A stretch of DNA of 64,000 nucleotides from an uncultured Oscillibacter sp. (GTDB taxonomy: Bacteria; Bacillota; Clostridia; Oscillospirales; Oscillospiraceae), in NCBI GenBank assembly GCA_900770295.1, contig CAAGJQ010000089.1:1-64000 (forward strand), read 5' to 3'. The notes beneath the pieces were generated by a model. The model was not told the DNA's origin and made no database searches. It was given only the letters and a program-made list of their open reading frames with translations. The position numbers were made by a program, and so were the translations under genes. Of the stretch, positions 31,769 through 39,993 are shown piece after piece (within the stretch, counting starts at the first letter, position 1; each line of letters opens with the position of its first letter).

Positions 31769-32593
31769 TCACTGATTCGCCGGGATGGCGGCGCCGTCAG
31801 GGCCGTACCAGGCGACGCTGCCCGCCATGGTCTCCGCCAGCCAGGCGTCAAAATCCGCCTTGGTCACTTCTTCGCCGCCCAGCTCATACTCGCCCCCAGT
31901 GGCCCATTCCTCCCGGTGGCCCAGCTCCTGCTGTTCAAACACACCGCCCCCGAAAGACATCCGGTAATACCAACTGCTGCTGGCCCCGCCGGAGCCGAGA
32001 TAAACGCCGTTTTGCCGGAGGTCCTCAAACCACCGGATGGGGAACTCGACGGCATAAAAGGTCTCGCCCTCCTGGTGGAAGACAAGGTAATACCAGCCCA
32101 GCTCCTCGAAGAGCAGCGCCAGCTCAGGGACACCGTCGCCGTCCACATCCTGAACAGCCAGCCTGTTCAGAACCAGCTTCTCCGGTGCTTCGCCGTTCCA
32201 TGCCCATCTGGCTTTGTGAAACTCCGCCAGGGTCACGGTCTCCGTCTGGACGCCTTCACTGGTCCTGTGGTAGGGCGCGTCCTCCGCCAGCTCCGTGCCG
32301 TTGATCCAATGAAACACGGCATCCTCCTCCAGCACCGGAAGATATAGGGAAAGGCCGTCCCACTCCTCCGGGGTCATGGTGCTCTGAAACGCAGACCAGT
32401 CCACACCGATGGGGTTTTCCCCGCTCTCCGCGCTCTCCGTAACCTCCGGGACCTCCTCCGCCTGTTCCGGGGACGTTGCGGACTCCGAAGGGGATGCCGC
32501 CGGAGAGGGCGCCGTTTGGGCGCCGCAGGCCGTCAGGAAGCAAACCGCCAGCAACAGTGAAACAGCAGTATTCCCGATTTTTCTTTTTTTCAT
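31769..32593 (-). CDS. Secreted lipoprotein, unknown function
   Basis: The 274-residue protein starts MKKRKIGNTAVSLLLAVCFL with the lipobox LTAC, so Cys is lipidated and the protein faces outward. A Ser/Pro/Glu-rich spacer follows. The globular part contains a dockerin/EF-like DVDGDGVPELALLF motif that may bind calcium, then FPIRWFEDLRQNGVYLGSGGA. Similar unnamed lipoproteins occur in many gut Clostridia. GGAGG precedes the ATG at 32593. It lies between leuS and the HTH gene with its own promoter space. Confidence 0.8.
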   Translation of the reverse strand: MKKRKIGNTAVSLLLAVCFLTACGAQTAPSPAASPSESATSPEQAEEVPEVTESAESGENPIGVDWSAFQSTMTPEEWDGLSLYLPVLEEDAVFHWINGTELAEDAPYHRTSEGVQTETVTLAEFHKARWAWNGEAPEKLVLNRLAVQDVDGDGVPELALLFEELGWYYLVFHQEGETFYAVEFPIRWFEDLRQNGVYLGSGGASSSWYYRMSFGGGVFEQQELGHREEWATGGEYELGGEEVTKADFDAWLAETMAGSVAWYGPDGAAIPANQ

Positions 32594-32711
32594 AAAATAT
32601 GCCTCCGCATTGTTTTTGACAACAGTATAGAAATGTGCAAGTTTTATGTCTACTCTTTTCAGTTGCAAAGTGATTACAAAAAATGACAACCGGCCGGACC
32701 CCGGCGGTGTC

Positions 32712-33068
32712 TCACTCCACTTCCCGCAGCAATTCCGCAGGCGAGACCCCGAACAGCTTCGCCAGGGCGATCAGGTTGGAGGTGCTGGGGTCGGCGGTCC
32801 CGGTCTCCCACTTGGAGACCGCCTGACGGCTGACCCCCAGGGCCTCCGCCTCAAACTCCTGGGTCATTTTGCACCGGATACGGTGGGTCTTCAGAACTTC
32901 TCCCAGGGAGCGGCGGGTCTCGGCCCTCTCTTTGCGCATGTCCTCCGAGCGGATGTATTTCCGCAGGGCCTTGACAGCCAGCACCGCCACATAGATCACT
33001 CCGCCCCAAATTGCCAGCCACAGCAGCAGGCCGACCGCCATCATGATCACCGTACTCATATTATCCAT
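32712..33068 (-). CDS. Membrane-tethered HTH regulator
   Basis: The 118-residue protein has one N-terminal membrane helix (TVIMMAVGLLLWLAIWGGVI) and a C-terminal XRE-type helix-turn-helix (MTQEFEAEALGVSRQAVSKWE). The order is the reverse of most membrane-bound XRE proteins. AGGAGG lies 8 bases before the ATG. It may regulate the adjacent lipoprotein gene or itself; neighbours give no target. Confidence 0.8.
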   Translation of the reverse strand: MDNMSTVIMMAVGLLLWLAIWGGVIYVAVLAVKALRKYIRSEDMRKERAETRRSLGEVLKTHRIRCKMTQEFEAEALGVSRQAVSKWETGTADPSTSNLIALAKLFGVSPAELLREVE

Positions 33069-33190
33069 TGTAGTTACCTCCTGTCGTTTTACAGCCCTAT
33101 CTTAGCAAACAGAGCCGGTTGCAGCCACCACCTATTCCGCAACAAGCGGTTGCTGTCCGGATGTCGGCCGTCTTTGCTCGGCGGGATATC

Positions 33191-33225
33191 AAAAGCCCCA
33201 TGGCCGCGGAGCGCGGCCATGGGGC
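33191..33225 (-). terminator. Terminator after rsfS
   Basis: GCCCCATGGCCGCG and CGCGGCCATGGGGC form a 14-bp stem followed on the minus strand by TTTT. It closes the long minus-strand block that starts at smc. Confidence 0.8.
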
Positions 33226-33268
33226 AGATTTCAATGGTTTTGGGCACGCTGCCCGCTGTGAGACGGGG

Positions 33269-33631
33269 TCAGTCCGCCGTCAGCACTCCGCTCAGGTCCA
33301 GAGGCTTGCCGTCGTGCCACAGCCGTTCCAGAGAGTAGAACTCCCGGGCCTCGGCGGAGAACACGTGGACCACCACACAGCCGTAGTCCAGCAGGACCCA
33401 GGTGCCGTCCCGGTAGCCCTCCCGGCGCAGGGGGTCCTCCCCGGCCTGCTCCTTCATGGCTTTTTCCACAGAGCCGCACAGGGCGTTGATCTGCGTATTG
33501 GAAGTGCCGGTGGCGATGACGAAAAAGTCCGCCAGGGTGGTCTGCTCCGTCACCTCAATGGCAGCGATCTCCTTCCCCTTCTTCTCGTCCAGGGCCTTTG
33601 CCGCGATGATAGCCAGTTCTTTCGGTGTCAT
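33269..33631 (-). CDS. rsfS: Ribosome silencing factor
   Basis: The 120-residue RsfS/Iojap protein has the landmarks ADFFVIATGTSNTQINAL, GTWVLLDYGCVVVHVF and REFYSLERLW. It binds L14 on the 50S subunit and blocks subunit joining in poor growth conditions. It follows the LCP gene and nadD-yqeK, the usual nadD-yqeK-rsfS order with lcp inserted. Confidence 0.95.
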   Translation of the reverse strand: MTPKELAIIAAKALDEKKGKEIAAIEVTEQTTLADFFVIATGTSNTQINALCGSVEKAMKEQAGEDPLRREGYRDGTWVLLDYGCVVVHVFSAEAREFYSLERLWHDGKPLDLSGVLTAD

Positions 33632-33656
33632 ATGGTCATTCCTTTCTTTGATGGGT

Positions 33657-35138
33657 TCAGGCCGCGGGAGGCGGCTCGATCATGGAAAAGCCGGAATCCT
33701 CCGGCACGGTCGTGTCAGCAGGTGCCGCCGGCTCCGCCGAGGTGTCTGTCTGCGGTTCCGTTCCTTCAGACGGTGCCTCCGGCTGGGATTCCTCCGCCGG
33801 TGGCGTGGTTTCGCCGCTCTCCGGCGGAGTCATAGGCTCCGTAGTGCCCGTATCGGGCGGAACGGTGCTCTCTCCGCCCTCCGAATCTATGATATTGCCA
33901 TTTTCATCGATCACAGGGTCTTCCACAATGGGATCATCCACCGGCTCCGTCGTTGCGGGCTCGGAGGGCTTCACCGGCGGAACCGCCGCCTTACTGTCCT
34001 CCACACGGCCGGTGGTGGAGCGGAGACTGCCGTCGGAATTGACGGACATGATGTCCAGGTCGCTGAGGGTGAACGTCTCTACAAAGGGGCTGAGTTTGTT
34101 GTTCACGATGTCCAACAACTCGCTGGCGATGGGGACCACGTAGGACAGGTTCTGCTGATAGGAGCGGCTCCAGGCGGACGCCCCCTTGTAGGGCATGGTG
34201 ACAAATTCCACATTGTCCACGCTCAGGCCGCCCAGGATCGCCTTCTGGGCAAACCACAGAATGTTCTGGAAGCTCATGTCCGTCTCCACGCTCTCCTGGA
34301 ACACCTTGGCGATCTTGTTGATATTGGCGATATTTTTGATGGTCAGCATCTGCTGGATGACGGCTTTCAGGAAGTCCTGCTGGATCTCCATGCGGCCGGC
34401 GTCTCCCACGCCGCTGCTGCCGTTGTTCTTCCGCCAGCGGATGACCTGCATGGCGTCATCGCCGTTCAGCAGCCGGTAGCCCTTGGCCTGGTCGATGACC
34501 AGGTCCTGGTAGGGATCATTATAATGCATATCGTAGGGCACGTCAAAATATACGCCTCCGATGGCGTCCACCAGCTTGCCCACGGCCTCCCACTCGACAA
34601 CGACCTGGTAATCCGGCTCAAAGCCGACCAGCTGGGAGATCTCCTTGTACACCGCCTGGATGCCCTTTTCTCCGCCGCCGTAGGTATTATAGACGGAATT
34701 GATCTTTTTCACGTCCCAGGAGACGTTCACCATGGTGTCCCGGGGAATGGACATGACCGTGGCCTTCTGGTTCGTCACATCGTAGGATGCCAGCAGCATG
34801 GTGTCCGTATTCCCGCCGCCTCCGGTGTCCCGGCCCAAAATCAGGACTGTGTAAAAATCCTCGCTCTTCCGCTCACCGTCCGCCCTGGGGCGGACGCCCT
34901 CGCCGTAGTCGATCTCCTCCGCCGCCTCACTGCTGTCACCGTCCAGGCCGCCCGTCTGCTTGCCCCCGATATCCGGGCGGACGAACAGGCTCTGGCAGGC
35001 CGCCACCACAGCCAGCGCAATGGCCAGGATCACTACGACCGCCAATAGAATCTTTTGCTGCCGCGTCAGGCGGCTTTTTTTCGGCTTTTTCTCCAGCCGG
35101 CTCCCACCCTCGTGTTTATGTTCTTTCTGGTTGTCCAC
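33657..35138 (-). CDS. LytR-CpsA-Psr family wall ligase
   Basis: The 493-residue protein has one N-terminal membrane helix and an extracellular LCP domain. The domain shows LILGRDTGGGGNTDTMLLASYD, SIPRDTMVN and the arginine-bearing INSVYNTYGGGEKGIQA. A long Pro/Thr/Glu-rich tail follows (about 375-493). LCP enzymes attach anionic polymers to peptidoglycan. It lies 7 bp after nadD-yqeK and 25 bp before rsfS, clearly in the same operon. The long disordered tail is longer than in typical LCP proteins. Confidence 0.92.
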   Translation of the reverse strand: MDNQKEHKHEGGSRLEKKPKKSRLTRQQKILLAVVVILAIALAVVAACQSLFVRPDIGGKQTGGLDGDSSEAAEEIDYGEGVRPRADGERKSEDFYTVLILGRDTGGGGNTDTMLLASYDVTNQKATVMSIPRDTMVNVSWDVKKINSVYNTYGGGEKGIQAVYKEISQLVGFEPDYQVVVEWEAVGKLVDAIGGVYFDVPYDMHYNDPYQDLVIDQAKGYRLLNGDDAMQVIRWRKNNGSSGVGDAGRMEIQQDFLKAVIQQMLTIKNIANINKIAKVFQESVETDMSFQNILWFAQKAILGGLSVDNVEFVTMPYKGASAWSRSYQQNLSYVVPIASELLDIVNNKLSPFVETFTLSDLDIMSVNSDGSLRSTTGRVEDSKAAVPPVKPSEPATTEPVDDPIVEDPVIDENGNIIDSEGGESTVPPDTGTTEPMTPPESGETTPPAEESQPEAPSEGTEPQTDTSAEPAAPADTTVPEDSGFSMIEPPPAA

Positions 35139-35145
35139 GATCTCT

Positions 35146-36336
35146 CTATCCTTTCAACGCGTCCCTCGCCTCAATCGTGGCGTGGTGCACGGGGTTTCCC
35201 ATGGATGTCATCTCCTCGATGGTTATCTCCAGGCCCATCAGCAGGCCCCTGTCCAAATCTTCATAACACACTTTCCGCAGTTTGTCCACCCCCGGAAAAT
35301 CCCGGGAGGGCTCAATATAATCCGCCAGATAGATGATCTTCTCCAGCTTCGTCATATTGGCGTGGCCCGTGGTGTGATACCAGATAGCCGAGTAGATCTC
35401 GTCATCCACGCCGAACACATCCCGGGCAATGGCGGCGCCGGTCTTGGAGTGGAGCAGTTTCAGTGCCTTCTGCTCCAGCTCGTCCAGCTGGATGCCGTAC
35501 CGGCGGCACAGCGCCAGCTGCTCCTCCATGTCCAGCTTCTTGGTACAGTCGTGGAGCAGCGCCGCCCGGCGGGCCTTTTCCACGTCGGCGCCGTACCGCT
35601 CCGCCAGACGGATGGCCTCCTGCTCCGTCCCAAGTACATGGGGAATGCGCTTGTGCTTCAGGTAGCTCAGCGCCACCGGCCGCAGCTGGCTGAGAGAGAG
35701 CTGCTTCAAATCCGCGTCGGTGTTGTACAGGCCCTCCCGCAGGATATATCCGTACACCGCCGGGGCCAGCAGGTTCATGCCTTTCCCCTGGGCCAGCTTT
35801 TCCCGCAACTCCGTGGAGCTGACATCGATGACGCCGGGGATGGTCAGGGTGAAGAGCCGCGCCTGGGGATATGTCCGATAGAGGTACTCCCGTTGGGCGG
35901 AGAACAGTTCCTCGGTGTCCTCCTCCGTGCGGCCGAAGGCGGCGATACCGGCCAGGGAGAGGATCTTCTCCGGTTCGTGCCAGGCCTGCAGGGTCAGGAA
36001 CATGTCGGTCCCCATCAGCAGCCACAGCTCATCCTCCGGATGCTGGGCTTTCAACTGTGCCAGCGTGTCGGCGGTAAAGCTCTTTCCCTGGCGGTACACC
36101 TCGATATCCAGGGTCCTGACCCGGTCGCCCAGGCCCAACTGCTCCCCCGCCAAGCGGGTCATCTCCAGCCGCTGCTCCGGCGTGGGGCTGCCGGCGGGCA
36201 GTTCCTTATGGGGCGGCATTCCCGCCGGGACCAGCAGCAGCTGGTCCAGGTTCAGCATTTCAAACACCGCCCGGGCAGCCGTCAAATGGCCCAGGTGGGG
36301 CGGGTTGAAGGTGCCGCCGTAAATTCCGATTTTCAT
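35146..36336 (-). CDS. nadD: NadD-YqeK fusion (nicotinate mononucleotide adenylyltransferase and HD hydrolase)
   Basis: The 396-residue protein joins two enzymes usually encoded separately. Residues 1-200 are NadD, with YGGTFNPPHLGH and the ISSTELR-like VSSTELREKL. Residues 210-396 are YqeK, with the HD motif in LLHDCTKKL and later WYHTTGHANM. NadD makes nicotinate adenine dinucleotide; YqeK-type proteins hydrolyse Ap4A. GAAGGA precedes the ATG at 36336; an earlier start lies 14 codons upstream. It follows yhbY after the duplicated yhbY end. The fusion is intact, with no break at the junction. Confidence 0.93.
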   Translation of the reverse strand: MKIGIYGGTFNPPHLGHLTAARAVFEMLNLDQLLLVPAGMPPHKELPAGSPTPEQRLEMTRLAGEQLGLGDRVRTLDIEVYRQGKSFTADTLAQLKAQHPEDELWLLMGTDMFLTLQAWHEPEKILSLAGIAAFGRTEEDTEELFSAQREYLYRTYPQARLFTLTIPGVIDVSSTELREKLAQGKGMNLLAPAVYGYILREGLYNTDADLKQLSLSQLRPVALSYLKHKRIPHVLGTEQEAIRLAERYGADVEKARRAALLHDCTKKLDMEEQLALCRRYGIQLDELEQKALKLLHSKTGAAIARDVFGVDDEIYSAIWYHTTGHANMTKLEKIIYLADYIEPSRDFPGVDKLRKVCYEDLDRGLLMGLEITIEEMTSMGNPVHHATIEARDALKG

Positions 36337-36436
36337 AGTGCTTCCTTCTTTTTGACGCAGATATGCAAAGCGGGGCACCTCTTACCGAAAGGCGCATCGG
36401 GTTCCCCGTTTTTTACAGAGGCCTCTTCTTACCGGG

Positions 36437-36513
36437 TTCACCAGCTGGATGCGCTTGTCCTTCGGCTTGCTGTGGCTCTCCCGGTACAGCACAAACTTGG
36501 TGCCGATGACCTG
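36437..36513 (-). repeat. Second copy of the yhbY 3' end
   Basis: These 77 bp are identical to 36656-36732, the last coding part of yhbY. The copy is open and would end QLVNPVRRGL instead of QLVKSKR. It lies 142 bp beyond the gene end and is probably the original gene end displaced by an insertion. Confidence 0.9.
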
Positions 36514-36655
36514 CGCACCCCACGGGGCCAGCCCCGTGGGGACCCCGCATTGGACTCAAATGGTCAGGCAAAGCCCGCCCATTTCAAGATTTTGCGATTC
36601 GCAAAATGCTTGGACGCCGGATTTCCGGCGGTGTGGTCCAGGTCATCTCTTGCTT
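36514..36655. mobile_element. Palindrome-rich insert between the two yhbY ends
   Basis: The 142-bp segment contains three hairpins: CCCCACGGGG-type (36519-36542), CAAGATTTTGCGA with its complement, and CGCCGG/CCGGCG. At 36633-36647 it carries an inverted copy of the 15-bp junction GATGACCTGGACCAC found inside yhbY at 36724-36738. It has the same layout as the insert after smc at 39859-39993. It encodes no enzyme and is called mobile only by inference. Confidence 0.5.
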
Positions 36656-36960
36656 TTCACCAGCTGGATGCGCTTGTCCTTCGGCTTGCTGTGGCTCTCC
36701 CGGTACAGCACAAACTTGGTGCCGATGACCTGGACCACTTCGGCGCGGGTGGCCTTTGCCAGCTCCTCCGCCGCGATGCGGGCGTCGTAGTCGATGCTGT
36801 TGTCCAGGACCCGGCCCTTGATGAGCTCCCGGGCCTCCAGGGCGTCATCGGCCTGCTTGACCAGATTCTCGCCGATGCCGTCCTTGCCGATCTGGAGGAT
36901 GGTGTCGATGCTGTTGGCCAGACCCCGCAGCTGGGCCCGCTGTTTGCTTGTCAGTTCCAT
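36643..36960 (-). CDS. yhbY: YhbY-type ribosome assembly RNA-binding protein
   Basis: The 105-residue CRS1/YhbY-domain protein starts with LTSKQRAQLRGLA and has the GxxG-like loop IGKDGIGENL. It binds pre-50S RNA. Its last 77 coding bases are repeated 219 bp downstream, and its stop TGA lies inside an inverted copy of an internal sequence. The final residues KSKR are therefore probably supplied by inserted DNA. It lies 29 bp after rdgB and before nadD-yqeK. Confidence 0.93.
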   Translation of the reverse strand: MELTSKQRAQLRGLANSIDTILQIGKDGIGENLVKQADDALEARELIKGRVLDNSIDYDARIAAEELAKATRAEVVQVIGTKFVLYRESHSKPKDKRIQLVKSKR

Positions 36961-36989
36961 GTGATTCTCCTAAATATTTTATTAGACGT

Positions 36990-37586
36990 TTATTTTCCCA
37001 AATAAGTTTCAAGTTTTGCGGAAAATTTCTTCAATGCCTGGCCCCGGTGGGAGATAGTGCTCTTCTCCTCCGCCGTCAGCTGGCCGAAGGTCTTGGCCAG
37101 GGGCGGGTAGAAAAAGACGGGGTCATAGCCGAAGCCGCCCTCCCCCATGGGGGCGAAGGCGATGGTGCCCTGGACCTGCCCCTCGGCGGTCAGGGTGTCG
37201 CCGTTGGGGAAGGCGCAGGCGATGGAGCAGGTGAAATGGGCCGCCCGGGTGGTCTGGCCCCGCATGCTGTTCAGCAGCAGGGTATACCGCCCCTTGTCGT
37301 CCAGACCCTCGCCGCCGTAGCGGGCGGAGTACACACCGGGGCCGCCGTTCAGGGCGTCCACGCAGAGGCCGGAGTCATCGGCAATGGCGGGCAAATTCGC
37401 CGCAGCGCAGATGGCTTTTGCTTTCAGCATGGCGTTCTCGGCAAAGGTGGCGCCGGTCTCCTCCACGTCCACGGTGATCCCCAGCTCCTTCGGGCTGACC
37501 ACCTCCACGCCGAACCGGCTCAAAATAGAGGACATCTCCTTCAGCTTTCCCGGATTGTGGGTGGCAAGTACAAATTTCTGGCTCAT
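36990..37586 (-). CDS. rdgB: RdgB/HAM1 dITP/XTP pyrophosphatase
   Basis: The 198-residue protein shows the Ham1 signature: ATHNPGKLKEM, DDSGLCVDALNGGPGVYSAR and EGGFGYDPVF. It removes non-canonical purine nucleoside triphosphates. Its ATG overlaps the rph stop by one base (TGATG), so translation is coupled. GGAGG lies 9 bases upstream. Confidence 0.96.
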   Translation of the reverse strand: MSQKFVLATHNPGKLKEMSSILSRFGVEVVSPKELGITVDVEETGATFAENAMLKAKAICAAANLPAIADDSGLCVDALNGGPGVYSARYGGEGLDDKGRYTLLLNSMRGQTTRAAHFTCSIACAFPNGDTLTAEGQVQGTIAFAPMGEGGFGYDPVFFYPPLAKTFGQLTAEEKSTISHRGQALKKFSAKLETYLGK

Positions 37587-38308
37587 CAGAATGTTCCTCC
37601 CAGAACTTCTTTTTGGATGGCGCGCAGCTCCCGGTTGCCCTTGGCGCACAGGCGCACCAGCTCCTGCTGCTCGTCCAGGGTGAAGGCCCGGCCCTCGCCG
37701 GTGCCCTGGAGTTCGATGATCTCCCCCCGCTCGTTCATGATGCAGTTCAGGTCCACCTGGGCACGGCTGTCCTCGCTGTACTGCAGGTCCAGCAGGGCGG
37801 TGTCCTCCACGATACCGGCGGAGACGCCGGTGACATAGTGGCGGATGGGGCTGGAGACCAGAACGCCGTCGTCCACCAGCTTCCGGCAGGCCAGCGCCAG
37901 CGCGATGAAGCCGCCGGTGACGGAGGCCGTCCGGGTGCCGCCGTCGCCCTGGAGCACGTCGCAGTCGATGGTGATGGTGTGCTCTCCCAGCTTCGTCATG
38001 TCCACAGCGGCCCGCAGGGAGCGGCCCACCAGTCTCTGGATCTCCGCGCTGCGGGGAGACAGCTTCAGCTTGGCCACGTCCCGCTTGCTCCGCTCCCGGT
38101 TGGCCCGGGGCAGCATGGAGTACTCGGCTGTGACCCAGCCCTCGCCCTCGGGGACGTGAGGCGGCGTGCGGTCCTCCACGCTGGCACAGCAGAGGACCTT
38201 GGTGTCGCCGCACTCAATGAGGCAGCTGCCCTCCGCGAATTTCACGAAATCGGTGGTGATTTTAATGGGGCGCAGTTCGTCATACGCCCGTCCGTCTTGT
38301 CTGGTCAT
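37586..38308 (-). CDS. rph: RNase PH
   Basis: The 240-residue phosphorolytic exonuclease has LIECGDTKVLC, EGEGWVTAEYSMLPRA and the catalytic region LQGDGGTRTASVTGG. It trims tRNA 3' ends with phosphate. The start ATG at 38308 (MTRQDGRAYD) follows GAGGAG at seven or eight bases; the frame is open 28 codons further. It sits in the classic rph-rdgB pair. Confidence 0.96.
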   Translation of the reverse strand: MTRQDGRAYDELRPIKITTDFVKFAEGSCLIECGDTKVLCCASVEDRTPPHVPEGEGWVTAEYSMLPRANRERSKRDVAKLKLSPRSAEIQRLVGRSLRAAVDMTKLGEHTITIDCDVLQGDGGTRTASVTGGFIALALACRKLVDDGVLVSSPIRHYVTGVSAGIVEDTALLDLQYSEDSRAQVDLNCIMNERGEIIELQGTGEGRAFTLDEQQELVRLCAKGNRELRAIQKEVLGGTF

Positions 38309-38339
38309 AGATCGTTCTCCTCTTTCTGGGGCAGTAAAA

Positions 38340-38600
38340 TCAGTATCCCCGCAATGCGGGCTGGATGGCCGCAACGGCGCGGTCATAGTCATCCTTGTGG
38401 ACGTAGATCGTATAGGTCAGGGCATAGTCCTGCATAGCGGGCGGCACTACGCCCCGTGCACGGCGGTCCGCCGCGGCGCCCAGGCCGCGGGTCCTGGTAT
38501 TGCTGGGAATCCCCGCGGCGGAGAGGGCTTCCCGAATCCTGAAAAGTTTCTGCTGGGAGGGAATGGTGATGAGTTCTCTCCGATTGAAAACCGTAATCAT
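38340..38600 (-). CDS. Small conserved protein, possibly DUF2007-like
   Basis: The 86-residue protein begins MITVFNRRELITIPSQQKLF and ends TIYVHKDDYDRAVAAIQPALRGY. A short alpha/beta layout with a tail of the type VHKDDYDRA resembles small DUF2007-type proteins thought to bind ligands or signal. A GGAAAGGGGG site precedes the ATG. It lies between ftsY and rph in the same operon. Function is unknown. Confidence 0.65.
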   Translation of the reverse strand: MITVFNRRELITIPSQQKLFRIREALSAAGIPSNTRTRGLGAAADRRARGVVPPAMQDYALTYTIYVHKDDYDRAVAAIQPALRGY

Positions 38601-38628
38601 GGGAAAGCCCCCTTTCCGTGCATTACAA

Positions 38629-39501
38629 TTAAATGATAGCCTCCACGTAGCTTCTGGCGTCAAAGGGGCGCAGGTCGTCGATGCCCTCGCCCACGCCGGC
38701 GAACTTCACGGGCACGCCCAGTTCCTTGGCGATGGCAATGACGATGCCGCCCTTGGCGGTGCCGTCCAGCTTGGTGAGGACAATGCCGGTGAGGCCGGCG
38801 GTCTCCTTGAACTGCCGGGCCTGGATCAGGCCGTTCTGGCCGGTGGTGGCGTCCAGCACCAGCAGCGTCTCCCGGGCGGCGCCGGGGCACTCCCGGTCGA
38901 TGATCTTGGAGAGCTTTGCCAGTTCCGCCATCAGGTTGGCCTTGTTGTGGAGGCGGCCGGCGGTATCGCACAGCACCACGTCCACGCCCCGGGCCTTGGC
39001 GGCCTGGAGGGCGTCGAACAGCACGGCGCCGGGGTCCGCGCCCTCATGCTGGCGGACCAGCTCGCAGCCCGCCCGCTCCGACCAGATCTGGAGTTGGTCG
39101 GCGGCGGCGGCCCGGAAGGTGTCCGCCGCGCAGAACAGCACCCGCTTGCCCTCGCTTTTCAGCTGATTGCCCAGCTTGCCGATGGACGTGGTCTTGCCCA
39201 CGCCGTTGACGCCGATGAACAGCACCACGCTGGGCTGGGTGGAGATGTCCAGGGCGGTGTCGCCCACGTCCATCATCTCCACCAGAACGTCCCGGAGGGC
39301 GGCCTTGACCTCCTCCTGGTCGCGGAGCTTCTCCTTGCGGACACGGGTCCGCAGCTGTTCCACCGCCTCCAGAGCGGTGTCCATGCCCAGGTCCGCCAGG
39401 ATCAGAGTCTCCTCCAGCTCCTCGAAGAACGCCTCGTCGGCCTCGGAAAAGCCGGAGAACAGGTTGGTGGTGATTTTTTTCAGTTTGTCAAAAAAGCCCA
39501 T
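38629..39501 (-). CDS. ftsY: FtsY, SRP receptor
   Basis: The 290-residue GTPase has the NG domain with GVNGVGKTTSIGKL, DTAGRLHNK and TKLDGTAKGG. The acidic A domain is absent, as in many Firmicutes. It docks signal-recognition-particle ribosomes to the Sec translocon. It follows smc and a zinc-ribbon gene, a common smc-ftsY order in Clostridia. Confidence 0.97.
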   Translation of the reverse strand: MGFFDKLKKITTNLFSGFSEADEAFFEELEETLILADLGMDTALEAVEQLRTRVRKEKLRDQEEVKAALRDVLVEMMDVGDTALDISTQPSVVLFIGVNGVGKTTSIGKLGNQLKSEGKRVLFCAADTFRAAAADQLQIWSERAGCELVRQHEGADPGAVLFDALQAAKARGVDVVLCDTAGRLHNKANLMAELAKLSKIIDRECPGAARETLLVLDATTGQNGLIQARQFKETAGLTGIVLTKLDGTAKGGIVIAIAKELGVPVKFAGVGEGIDDLRPFDARSYVEAII

Positions 39502-39510
39502 AGTCTCCTC

Positions 39511-39771
39511 CTAAAATAAGGAATTTGAACGGGGAGTCTTGTTCCAGTCATATGCTCTGCCGCAGTGCTTGCAGTGACTTCCGGGGGAACGCCCCAGCGG
39601 GGCGCCGCACTCCGGGCAGCGGCACATACCATAATAAACCAGCAGTCCCACAACCAGCGGCACAAGGCCGATGGCCATCAGCACTCCTATGCCAAAGTAG
39701 CCGATAACCGCCAGCAAAGCCCCCAGCACCATCAACACGATACTGAGGGTCAGCCATTTTTTCAGGCTCAC
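39511..39771 (-). CDS. Small membrane protein with zinc ribbon
   Basis: The 86-residue protein has two membrane helices followed by a CRCPECG/HCKHCG zinc ribbon. It lies 9 bp before ftsY in the operon and after the duplicated smc end. No function is recognised; its place next to ftsY suggests a link to membrane protein biogenesis, which is only a guess. Confidence 0.72.
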   Translation of the reverse strand: MSLKKWLTLSIVLMVLGALLAVIGYFGIGVLMAIGLVPLVVGLLVYYGMCRCPECGAPLGRSPGSHCKHCGRAYDWNKTPRSNSLF

Positions 39772-39783
39772 GAGCAGTCCCCC

Positions 39784-39858
39784 TTACTTGATCTTCAGTT
39801 CCTTGGCCATGTCGTTCAGATTAATGGTCAGTATCTTGCTGACGCCCTGCTCCTGCAT
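39784..39858 (-). repeat. Second copy of the smc 3' end
   Basis: These 75 bp repeat 39994-40068, the last 24 codons and stop of smc. Five positions differ (including TAA for TAG), and all leave the encoded peptide unchanged. The copy lies 210 bp downstream of the true end. Confidence 0.92.
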
Positions 39859-39990
39859 ATCGTCGTCGCAAAGTCCGCTAAGCTCCGTTTCCGCCTTGCG
39901 GTGAAAACTGCGCCCGCTCCCTTGCTCCTCCTCTTCCCACCGTGACCGCTTCGCCGGGTCACGGCGGGAGCCCTGTTGGGGCGTCACCAT
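39784..39990 (-). CDS. Possible 68-residue protein ending like SMC
   Basis: An ATG at 39990, supplied by the inverted repeat next to the smc stop, opens a frame that runs through the insert (MVTPQQGSRRDPAKRSR...) and continues in frame into the second smc end, finishing with the same 24 residues as SMC. No clear ribosome-binding site is seen, though it starts three bases after the smc stop and could be coupled. It may be an accident of the duplication. Confidence 0.3.
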   Translation of the reverse strand: MVTPQQGSRRDPAKRSRWEEEEQGSGRSFHRKAETELSGLCDDDMQEQGVSKILTINLNDMAKELKIK

Positions 39991-39993
39991 GCC
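39859..39993. mobile_element. Palindrome-containing insert between the two smc ends
   Basis: The 135-bp segment carries the stem CCGTGACC/GGTCACGG and, at 39980-39992, an inverted copy of the 13-bp junction GCATGGTGACGCC found inside smc at 40065-40077. Its position, size and inverted junction match the insert after yhbY. It encodes no enzyme; mobility is inferred from the repeated architecture. Confidence 0.5.
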
